44,013 nucleotides of DNA, taken from the NCBI GenBank assembly GCA_009733775.1, contig WOGZ01000279.1, forward strand, positions 1 through 44,013. Reading direction: 5' to 3'. The stretch is from Alectoria sarmentosa. Taxonomy: Eukaryota > Ascomycota > Lecanoromycetes > Lecanorales > Parmeliaceae. A model generated the notes under the pieces. It searched no databases and was not told the DNA's origin. It saw only the letters and a program-made list of their open reading frames with translations. Made by a program: the position numbers and the translations under genes. Every line of letters starts with the position of its first letter. The stretch's first letter is position 1. Below, in pieces: positions 34,724 to 44,013 of this stretch.

Positions 34724-35481
34724 TCAGGTACATACAACGAAGTCGCCATTGGAGCTAAGATCTTTGTGTGCATAAGCCCCACAGTAGGTAGCGGTAATTT
34801 CGGTCGCCGAAGAGGCGCCGTTGGATTTGATGATGTAATATTCTCTGCTCGAGGTCAGATCGCGCCATCACCCATGTTCAGTGAGAACTAACCGATAAGG
34901 TCCAGGCTTATTGTAGTGTGAGGTCGGATTTTTGCTCCACTAAGTCTCCTCATTATTGTTGGTTGAATCAATGAACATGGGAAGCTCTAGGATCGGCTCT
35001 CCGTTTTTCTGTCTAGTGCCGCAATCATTTAGATTCCAATTGAATTGGTCTGCCTTGTCGTTGTCCGGGGTGAAAAGCTTTGGGTACGATCCCGTTTTGC
35101 TGCAAGAGGTCAATACCGCTTCTGGCCTTTGGGAGAGAAGGTGTACCTACCCAGCCCTCACAACGTCGGCAATGTTGCCAGTCACATATCCGGCAGTAAA
35201 ATATTGATTTGTGTTTGATACAGGCACTTAGATAGAAGCTTGTTTATACAAACGCAGCGGCTTTCCATACTGGGTTTGAGTGCTGGAGGAAAAGGTCAGT
35301 CTCGATGACTGGAGACGGGGTTGGTGCGTCTTGACTCACGGACTGGGCATGACACATCATCGGTAGGTGCACCCACAGCATCAACCAACTGTAATGGTTC
35401 AGGTCCTTCAAGTAGAATACAACGTATCAAAGACAGGCTAACAATGGCTCAAGAGAGGCAAACGACGGAGGTGTAGAACAT
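34724..35481 (-). pseudogene. Secreted RNase T1-like (RALPH/ribotoxin-fold) gene, broken
   Basis: The ATG at 35481 opens a signal-peptide-like stretch. Further exons on the minus strand carry a YPKLFT motif, a DC-containing segment, and ELPMF, and the last exon ends with YCGAYAH...FVVCT before TGA at 34724-34726. The order matches the microbial RNase N1/T1 fold, which includes secreted guanyl RNases, ribotoxins, and the RNase-like effectors of plant-pathogenic fungi. Two introns fit: 35100-35150 (51 nt) and 34845-34892 (48 nt). The gene is interrupted by TGA at 35449-35451 inside the signal peptide, TAA at 35228-35230, and TAG at 34940-34942. One of these could lie in an unrecognised intron, but not all. 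It appears non-functional. The family call rests on motif order read by eye. Confidence 0.55.
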
Positions 35482-35603
35482 GGTGCCAACTTCTGAAGAC
35501 TGGAAGGAAAGAAGAGGCGAAGAGTTGTGTAGTGAAAAGCTAACGTCAATACTGTCGAGCAATTTTGGCGTTCTACTTACGGCTTTTGGGTCATCGAGCT
35601 GGT

Positions 35604-36103
35604 TTATGTACTGTTGAGCATTCGCCGCAGCACCTCGACAGCGTGGCAATCTCCCTGACTAGTGTTTGCAACATTCCATGCATTGAGCCCTAGAGACTTT
35701 TTGCTTGATCTATGTTTCGCATTTGAATCTTTCTTCGCGAAGTTCCACTCCCGATCGGAGAATGCAAGTTTCAAACGTTGCAGATGACCTAAACTTATGC
35801 TTCCTATGACTATGCCCCAAGATGGGGCCTTGGGATCAGTGGGTAAAGTTCATAGCTATGTTGAAACGAACGGCGTAGAGTGCTTGTCAAGACCGCCCAG
35901 CTTTGAGTTTGGAAATCGAAGATATTGATGAAAAAGGTGACGCACATCAGTCGCAAGTTACTTGTAGCGAGTTCACCGGGAATGACCCAACCTGTTGGAT
36001 CTGTGCCATACGATGAGGCGGTATGAGTCTTAAACATACGAGATGCTGTGTCTTTTGAAACAAGAAAGTAAACAAGTGTGCCTCTCAGACCGTGTTTGGT
36101 GAG
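35604..36103 (-). pseudogene. Unassigned coding-like block in two frames
   Basis: On the minus strand one frame is open from about 36103 to 35810 and includes TASSYGTDPTGWVIPGELA; a second frame is open from about 35862 to 35604, where GLNAWNVA...VEVLRRML faintly resembles an ankyrin repeat. Neither starts with a well-placed ATG, and a splice-acceptor-like TAG sits just before 36103. It may be a gene with missed introns or a frameshifted relic. I do not recognise the family. Confidence 0.3.
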
Positions 36104-36697
36104 CTATGAGGCGAAGCTATGATCGACCAGTGTGGAGTACACTATGCCTCTTACGTACGTGCAATCATGAGCGAGGATCCAGAATGACTTAATAGCACAT
36201 GATTTTGATTTTGCGCACATTGCGGAGTTGTTGGGAAAGACTCGAAAGAGTAATGGCTGCGGTGTTTCAGGTCCATTACTGGTCTACATCGAGAAGTCGC
36301 AGACGTTGCTCGCTTGAAGAACTGCGCTCCATGGTTTGCGATCATCATCGGAGATCTTTCCGCAATGTTGGTCTGTCGTTTGTGCGGAACATTAAAAAAA
36401 ATGGCATGCTGACAGGTACAAGATGTCTCAGAAATGCGGCCCAGTGAATCGTGCCGCCCCAGCCTCGTATAAGATGGGGTGGCGGTGTTCAGCTGCAAAA
36501 GAAAAATCCGTAGTCCCGCCGATTGCACCTTTTTTTCCCCTACAGCCACAAGTCTTCATTGCAAGATAGTCACGGAAGGCAACATCTTCTCTTTGAACAT
36601 CTCACAATTCCACGTCTCCTCCATTTAATTGTAGCCCTAGGACCAATTTTTTGCACGGTGGAGACATCGCTGCTGGTGTTGATGAGCAACCACTGCG

Positions 36698-37093
36698 ATG
36701 GCTGGAGAAAAACTTCGTCCCTACCAGCAACAAGCCCAGGATCTGTTTTCCACGGCCTGGACTGGTGAACTGACAGGGAATCAGTCAGCGTATAGCAGTC
36801 CTGCCAAAGCCATAGCGAAACACACTGCAGAAGCCAAAGATCCTTCATCAGGTGTCTACATATGAAGCACCATCCTCGCCATCCACCAATATGCTAAAAC
36901 GTCTCCCCAAGCCCTCGGTCTAATGCTATTTGTTTATGGTTCAGCTTGCAAACAATTTCCCAGCACGGTCTTAAACGAATACGGTCATGGACAAACTGCA
37001 GAACTACAGCAGTTGAAGTGGTGGCTCATCGAGGAAGCAGATGGGTTTCAAGGACTCTTGATGGCCCCGGAATGTATTGGTAGTCTTTATTGA
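36698..37093 (+). pseudogene. Helical protein gene with one in-frame TGA, unassigned
   Basis: From the ATG at 36698 the frame runs 131 codons to TGA at 37091-37093, interrupted only by TGA at 36863-36865 (codon 56). A CGA-to-TGA change would explain it. Both sides of the break have strong protein character: MAGEKLRPYQQQAQDLF at the start, then KTSPQALGLMLFVYGSA and LKWWLIEEADGFQGLL later. Composition suggests an all-helical domain. I cannot name the family, and the true start may be further upstream. It ends about 200 bp before the right AT-rich block. Confidence 0.5.
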
Positions 37094-37320
37094 AAAATGA
37101 TGATGGGATGGGATGTGATGTGAAGAATGGATTGATTATTCTCCCAAAGCTCTCCTGGAGCGAACCTTATATACAGTACTAGTCATGTGGCTGGCATGGC
37201 GACAAGCCGGAGGAGGCTGGGAACCAACCATCTTTTCAACACTCCCCTGTTGCCGGCCTCTCATAAACCAAAACTTCCGTCCAAAAAATGAAATTATACA
37301 AAAATCGATAGGTTATCCTA
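37094..37320. mobile_element. Possible LTR-retrotransposon edge
   Basis: The sequence between the last gene-like frame and the AT-rich block contains TCAACACTCCCC (about 37239-37250), which resembles the leader region of Ty1/copia-type elements, and its AT content rises to the right. I could not find a matching terminal repeat. The call is weak. Confidence 0.25.
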
Positions 37321-37440
37321 ATCGTCATCGACAAATCATCTTAATCGTCATCGCCAAACTCATTCTGAGTCGTTATCGAAGAATTTATTTTAAATCGTTA
37401 TCGATAAGTTATTTTGATCGTTAGCGACAATTTTATCTTA
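37321..37440. repeat. 23-25 bp tandem repeat grading into RIP sequence
   Basis: Five units begin at 37321, 37344, 37368, 37393 and 37417. The leftmost reads ATCGTCATCGACAAATCA and the fourth AATCGTTATCGATAAGTTA: three CpA sites have become TpA while every CpG is kept. The array sits exactly at the boundary. Confidence 0.8.
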
Positions 37441-38018
37441 AATTATTATATTAATTTAATATTTAATTCAATTAAATTTTGTTAAAAAACGAACGTAAAA
37501 TTAAAATAATATATATATATTCGATATAAAAAAAAATTATTTATAAAAATTTATATAAAATAAAAATTTCGTATAAATATATAATTAATATTAAATCGCG
37601 TTAAATACGATCGAGTCTCGTATAATAAACGAAAAAGTAAAATAAAATAAAATTATAATATTATCTTTTTTTTCAAATCGCTATATTCGTATAATTAATA
37701 TAATTAAAAAAATAAAAACGTAAATTAAATATTAAATGCGTTTTTTTAAATTCTTTTTTATTAATTATAAAAAAATCGAAAAATTATAAACTTTTTAATA
37801 TATAAAATATTAAATTTTCGAAATCTTTATCGATTGCAATTTAATATCGAATTTTATAAAAATTAATTTTAAACGTAGTTATTAAATATATAAATAAAGA
37901 TAAATAAATAAAGATTAATTTTAAAGTAAAAATGTTAAGTGATAATATTATTTAATGTCTTTTTCGAAGTAAAAATTTATTATACGCATTTTTTAAAAGT
38001 TTAAATAAGTTTTATTAT

Positions 38019-38170
38019 GATTTTAGCTTATAATTTTATAAAACTCGATCGAATCTAGCGCGACTTAACGTTATTTATATATTCGAGCTTTATAATATAC
38101 ATTTTTCTCTAAAGTTATTATTTCGTATATATCGAAATATAAGCATTTAACATTATTTCAATTTTTAATA
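38019..38170 (+). repeat. 152-bp direct repeat, copy 1
   Basis: It begins GATTTTAG and ends TTTTTAATA. It matches 38764-38915 without any gap over 152 bp. The two copies differ mostly by C/T and G/A transitions. It may be a terminal repeat or an internal repeat of a mutated element. Confidence 0.75.
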
Positions 38171-38763
38171 TAATAATAATTATTCGATTTGAAATTTAAT
38201 CGTCTTTAAGTTATAATAAATTATATTTACGAATGTTAATTTTACGAAAATTTATATAACAATAACTGCTACGAAAACGTCATATGAATATAAATTTACG
38301 ATAAAATAAAATAATTACGATACGATTTCTTTATTGAGCAAGTTAATTTAAAAATAAGTTTATTATAAAGATAATTAAATACGAATAATATCGTTATAAT
38401 TTTCATATTTTTAAATCTTTACGACACGTCTCGAATTTAACGATTATTAATAATTATCAGCGATTATCAGCGATCGAAGTTTTATAAAAAACAAATATGA
38501 TTTAAATAACTTAAATGATTTAAATAATTTAAAGTTTAAAATGAATTTACGAGGTATAGATTAAAGAAAATACGATATTATAGAATAAAAATTGTTAAAA
38601 TAAAATAGTAATAAGATTTATAATAAAAAAGAATATAAAAACGCACGTATATCGCTTAATATATGTTTTAAAAATTTCAATTAAAAAAATAATTACGATA
38701 AGAAATAATTATAAAGAGATTTATTATAAAAATATAACGATATAAAAAAGAGAATAATGTCAA

Positions 38764-38915
38764 GATTTTAGTTCACAATCTTATATGACTCGATCGAATT
38801 TAGCGTGACTTGATATTATTTATATATTCGAGCTTTATAATATATATTTCTTTTTATAATTATTATTTCGTGTATATCGAAATATAAGTATTTAGCATTA
38901 TTTTAATTTTTAATA
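38764..38915 (+). repeat. 152-bp direct repeat, copy 2
   Basis: Same orientation as 38019-38170, start to start 745 bp. Both copies share ATTCGAGCTTTATAATATA and TATATCGAAATATAAG. Confidence 0.75.
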
Positions 38916-41900
38916 AATTTAAATCGTTTAAAAACGTAAATGTTAAAAAGTAAAGACTTTATTAAAATTAAGAAATTGTTAAGTAATTAAATTTGATAAT
39001 GCATATATTTTAATAAATAAATTCTTTAATTAAAAAGAATTCAATTTAAATTATATATTTTCAAAAAAATTATTATTTATAATAAATGATAGCGACATCG
39101 AAATCGTTTTATTAACATCATTTTTTTATTAAACGAATATTAAGATTTTAATAATTAATTTTTTTTTTGATAAATATTAGTCTTTAATATTAAATTTATT
39201 AATTCTTCGCTTAATAAATTCTTTCGCTTCGCTACGCTATCAAAATAACTTTCGAAATCGTTTTTAAATATATTCGAAATAATTACTCATTTAGTAATAT
39301 CTTTTTAATCGTTAACGTAACGACGTTATTAATTATTAAATAACGTTTTTCGAGTCCCTTTTCGAGCTCGTTATTGTTTTTCGAATTTCGAATCGCCGAT
39401 TTTATCACCTTATTAAGCAACGTGAAGCAAATATCTTTAAGAAATTTTCATTTTTTTTACAATAATTTTTATAACAATTTTTATCTTTTTTACTTAATTT
39501 CGACACTCGTCGATAACGTAATATTTAAAATAACTTTTTTATTCTCGACTATTAATTCAATCACTCGCGAAACGATAATATTAATTTTTTAATTATATAA
39601 ATTCTTTAATAACGATCACGTTTATACGAATTTATTTTATAAAAACATTTAATAATTACTTAAATACATTATTATTAAAAACTTTCGATCGTTTTAAATT
39701 AATAAAGAAATCTCGATAGTAAATAATCGTATTAAATCAAAATTTAAATCAATAAAAGCTCGCAGTTAATTATTCGATTAAATAATTAATAAATCTTTTT
39801 TACGTATTATTTTAACGAAAGTCGAATAAAATACTCGATTATTACGTTAATTATAAAACTTATCGTCGATAAATGTTATTTTTAGCAATTTATTAATAAT
39901 TACTTTTTTTAAATCGTTGATCTCAAATTTTATAAAAAATAACGACTTAATTATAAAAACAACGTTCGTAAATAAAGTAATATACTCTCATTTTATTAAC
40001 TCTATTAATTAAATAAATTTAAACGACTTTTAAATATAAATTATTATAATAATCGCTAATATAATTATTATCACTTAATATATTTATAATAACTTTTTAT
40101 AATAAAAATGTTTTAATTCGTCGAGAAATTTAAATTTATTAAAAAACGATAATGTTAACAACGAAAGTAATTTTCTATTATAATTAAAATTCGACGATAT
40201 TGAATTCTTCGACTTTACTTTTAAAGACGAAAGATTTGTTATTAATTTAAATCGTTACGTTTTTTATAAAAATGTTTATATTTTTATAAATCGCTTAAAA
40301 AACATTGTTATTATTAAAAATAATAATAAGATTTAAAAAGTTTTATTAAAATATTTTCGTGACGAGGTTTTTATTTAATATTTAATTGAATTTATCGATT
40401 TCGAAAAGATGTTATTAAAAATAATTCTTTTAAAAGCTTAATTTGACTTTTTAACGAAACGTTTCAAAAAGCGAATTATTATTATTATATAACATTTATA
40501 AATCGAGCGATTTATTATAAACGATGTTAAAAACGATAAATTATCACGTTTTTACATTTAAAACATTTTAAAATATGCAAAAATAATAAAATTTATTTTT
40601 ATTTACAATTAATTAATAATAATATAAAATAATCTTTTATTAAAGTTTCGACGAAATATTTTCGAATTAATATCTTCGATTACGTTAAATTAATTTCTCG
40701 ATTAATTAAATATTAAATTAAACATTTAATATAAAATAATACGATAATAAAATCGTAATTAACAATCTTATATCGATAAAAAAATATCGACGCTATTAAA
40801 GTAAGTTAATTAATATATAAACAATAATTTTCGTTAAAGTGAATTTTTTAAATTATCGTTTTCTTTTTTATTATATTAATAACAATTTTATTAAAGATTT
40901 TCGTCGAAATATAATAATTATGAAAATAATTTTATTAATTAATTACTTTATTAATTTTATTAATAATAAAAATTTTTAAATTCTCGATAAATAAATTTTA
41001 TATTATTTATTATTCGATTATTTTTACAAATTATAAAAAAAAACGTAAGTTTATTAAATTCGACGACTTAATTTTTAAATTGAAATTTTTTTTATTATAA
41101 AAATAATAACGTAAAATCTTTAAATAAATTAAACGTTAACTTTTTTAATTATAATAAACTTTTACGATAATAAAAAATTGTTTATTAAATTAACGAGAAA
41201 AAAACATTAATATCGTTAAATAATAACGTTAAATTTAACTTTATTTTATAAAATAAGAATTTTTATTAAAAAAATGAAAATTATTATTATTTACGATAAA
41301 AAGATAAAATTGAAAAATATTTTATAAAAATTATAAAACATTTATTTATCGTTATTATTAATAAAATCTTGATTTTAATAATTAATTATTAATATCGTCG
41401 TTGTTATAATGTCTTTTTATTTAAAAATAAACTTTATCGTTATTTTAATAATTTAAATATAAATTATCGTATTACGAAATTCGTATACTTAAATTATTAA
41501 TTAATTAAAAAAGCGATTTCTTTTACTATCGAGATATATTTCTTTATTAAAGAAATTTCTTTTTTTAGCATTAAAAACGAGAATAACACTTTTATTATCA
41601 AAATTAAAAATAAAGTTTTTATTATCTCAAATTTTTTTTTCGCGAGCATTATTAAAAATGAAAATGAAGTTTCTATTATTTTAGAAATTTCTTTTAATAA
41701 AAACGAAATTTTTGTTATTTTAAAAATTTCTTTTATAAGCATTATTAAAAACGATATTAAAATACTTCGTTTCGCGCATATTATCAAATTTGAACACGAA
41801 ACTTCTATTAATAAAAAAGAAAAAATCGTTAAATCATTCGTTGATTTTATTCGAAAAATTAACACGAAATATATTTTTCGCAATTATTATTATACGATGA

Positions 41901-43642
41901 TCGAACTTAAATTATTATTTAATAAAAAAGTTAAAATAAAATGCTTTAATATAAAATGTTTTATAACGCTAATAAATCGTATTTAATTTATTAAATTTAA
42001 GTTTAATTTATTAATTAAAAACATAATTAATTTTATTATAATGCGAGAAATAAAATTTAATAAATATTAATTATCGAAAAACGTGATCACGTTTTTTTAT
42101 TTTTTTAATAAAAATATTATAATTATAATGTCGTTAAAAAAAATTATATTATTAACGATTTTAAAATAAACATTTTTATTAATATAAATATTATAATATT
42201 AAAAGAAATCGATATTTTTATTTTTCAATCGATTATTTTAATTAATAATTGTTAAATTTTAATGTTAATAAAAGTTTATATTAAAGCAAATCGTGTCGTT
42301 ACGTATTTTATATATATAAAATAATTTATTATAATTTCATTTTATTCGCAAATATAAATATTAATACATTATTTAATTTTTTTATTAAATTATAATTTTT
42401 TCTTTAAATTAAAATAAATAAATTTGATTTTTTATATATATTTCGTCGATATATTAATAATAATAATATTAATAAAAAATGAATTAAATTAAATTATTAA
42501 AATAGTTAAAAAATTTCGTTTAAATATTATATAAAAAATTAATTTCGATAATTGTTATCATATTATTAATAAATAAAAAAACGTTATTTAATTTATTAAT
42601 CGTCGACTTAAGTATAAATATCGAAAAAATTAAATTAAACGAATTTTCAATAAATTTGTTACGACGTTCGCTATTATTTTATTAATTACGATAATAATAT
42701 TTTTAATATCGATTTCGTTTATTACGTTCGTTTTTATAATTATAAAAATTATTATTATATTTATATTATTAACGACGTTCGAAGTTTTTACGAAAGATTT
42801 TATTTTTATAAATTTTTTAATTTCGAAAATAATCGTTATTATTTTTTTTATCGATATTATTTTATTTAATAAAGTCACGATTTATAATAATAACTCGTTA
42901 ATTAAAAATTTAATTAATAAGTTTTTTATTTTATAATAAAAAGTCGAATTTATTAAGTTATTAAAATAAAAGTAAATGCGCATTTCATTAAAATTTAATT
43001 AAAAGAAACAAGTTTTTAAAATAATAAAAATGTATTTTTTTAATATTAAAAATAAAATCGTTATTAATAAAATTTTTAATAAATTATATAATTAAAATAA
43101 ATTAAATTAAATTAATAAAGTAATTTTATTTAATTTTTTAATTTTCGTTATATATAAAATTATGTTTAATAATTCTCGAAAAAAACGAGTTATTATTAAT
43201 ATTCGAAACTTAAATATCGTTATTTAAACGAACGTTTATTTTTAATTTTTTTAATTATTTTTAACAATTTTAATAAAAAATTATCGTTTTTTAACGTTAT
43301 TAATTGCGTAAACTTTTTTTATTAATAACGAATATATTTAAATAATTATTATAAATTTATTATAATAAATTATCGCGATTAAAAAACTTTTAACGTAATA
43401 ATTATAAATTATAAAAATTCGTCGATTTATATATAAAAATAAATAAATAAATTGTTTAAAAAATTTTAAAAATTTATATAAATATACGTTAATGATATCG
43501 TTATATATTCGAAAACTTTAATAAAGTATTTTAATTATTTATAATAAATTTATAAATAGAAAATTTTAAAATGAGACTTATTTTAAATAGCGCCTCGATT
43601 TAATTAATTAAAAAAATCTCGATCGCTAAAAGTTAACTTAAA

Positions 43643-43736
43643 ATGAATCTCATTTTATAGAATAAAACTCTTTATTTTAAAAGATTTCATTTTGAACTAT
43701 TAATATCGTATTTTATTTAATCAGAATGAGATTCAT
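43643..43736. repeat. 12-bp inverted repeat, MITE-like remnant
   Basis: ATGAATCTCATT (43643-43654) is the exact reverse complement of AATGAGATTCAT (43725-43736). Related AAAATGAGACT motifs lie just outside (about 43569 and 43742). This may be a small palindromic element inside the AT-rich block. Confidence 0.4.
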
Positions 43737-43971
43737 CGCTCAAAATGAGACTCACGAAATTAATAATACGTAAGTCTTATTTTAAATAATAGTCTTATAT
43801 ATAAAAAACTTGAAAAAAATTATATAAAATTTGAAAGATTTGAAATATATGAAATTTAAAATTTTTGAATTCGAATGAAAACTCGCTTCAATTCTCTTAA
43901 ATCAGATTAAATATATCTTGAAATATTATCGCGAAAAATTATTCGAATCATTCGAGACATCCCTCTGACCC

Positions 43972-43975
<4 letters not shown>

Positions 43976-44002
<27 letters not shown>
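43976..44002 (+). repeat. Poly-A run of 27
   Basis: An uninterrupted A run follows a short, cytosine-bearing stretch (CATCCCTCTGACCCTCTT) at the end of the window. It could be a retroelement tail or simple slippage. Confidence 0.5.
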
Positions 44003-44013
44003 TTTAAATATAA

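Larger units (their letters stand above)
37441..44013. repeat. Right AT-rich, RIP-mutated block
   Basis: The composition is the same as the left block: cytosine survives mainly in CpG and CTT, and CpA is rare. Frames such as 41497-41883 (minus) and 42630-42878 (minus) are Ile/Lys-rich artefacts. It is the decayed body of one or more transposons; the class cannot be told by eye. Confidence 0.9.

Noticed and set aside
41497..41883. 128-aa minus-strand open frame
   Set aside because: Ile/Lys/Phe-rich product of extreme AT composition with internal self-similarity; no gene features.
42630..42878. 82-aa minus-strand open frame
   Set aside because: Made almost only of Ile, Lys, Asn and Val from AT-rich RIP sequence; no start context or domain.
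1..44013. CRISPR array, bacterial operon signals, or rRNA genes
   Set aside because: No spaced identical repeats with unique spacers, no Shine-Dalgarno-type organisation and no rRNA-like sequence; the window is eukaryotic.

Overview
The window looks like a piece of a filamentous ascomycete (Pezizomycotina) genome, probably plant-associated. The evidence is short GT-AG introns (45 to 82 nt in the well-supported cases), a Pth11-type seven-helix receptor-like protein, a CBM1-bearing secreted wall-active protein, a vacuolar TRP (Yvc1-type) channel, and two very AT-rich blocks with the marks of repeat-induced point mutation (RIP). The exact lineage cannot be read from the sequence.

Layout: 1-6830 is a gene-free, extremely AT-rich RIP block. 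At its inner edge sits a tRNA-Arg(UCG) gene (6992-7117) interrupted by a 52-nt GT...AG insertion at a non-canonical place. From about 7.1 to 37.3 kb the base composition is normal and genes occur. In order: two neighbouring single-pass membrane proteins (8004-8693, 8796-9650, plus strand); an OSGIN-like FAD/NAD(P)H oxidoreductase (9904-11568, minus) divergently paired with a short-chain dehydrogenase (12629-13597, plus); a decayed membrane-protein-like remnant (14281-15240, minus); a secreted cysteine-rich protein (16100-17545, minus); a Yvc1-like vacuolar cation channel (18790-20940, minus); a second short-chain dehydrogenase killed by one nonsense codon (21135-22204); a frameshifted remnant (22276-22819, minus); a Pth11/rhodopsin-like seven-helix protein with five exons (24404-25808); a CBM1 plus GH45/expansin-like secreted protein with four exons (29162-30322); a degenerate 75-78 bp tandem repeat (31325-31705); a metallo-beta-lactamase-fold hydrolase (32254-33123); then a zone of broken genes, including a secreted RNase T1-like (effector/ribotoxin-fold) pseudogene (34724-35481, minus) and an unassigned gene with one nonsense codon (36698-37093). 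The normal-composition island ends at 37.3 kb in a short tandem repeat whose copies grade from intact to RIP-mutated. 37441-44013 is the second AT-rich RIP block, with a 152-bp repeat pair.

The main idea from the hunt is that this is a gene island being eroded between two RIP blocks. Several genes are intact in frame except for one or a few stop codons of the kind C-to-T change makes (CAA, CAG or CGA to TAA, TAG or TGA). The surviving genes fit sensing (Pth11-like protein), Ca2+ signalling (Yvc1), redox metabolism (OSGIN-like enzyme, dehydrogenases, MBL hydrolase) and secretion toward plant or competitor (CBM1 protein, cysteine-rich protein, dead RNase-like effector). No clear biosynthetic cluster with a backbone enzyme is present. 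All calls come from reading the sequence; no database search was run.
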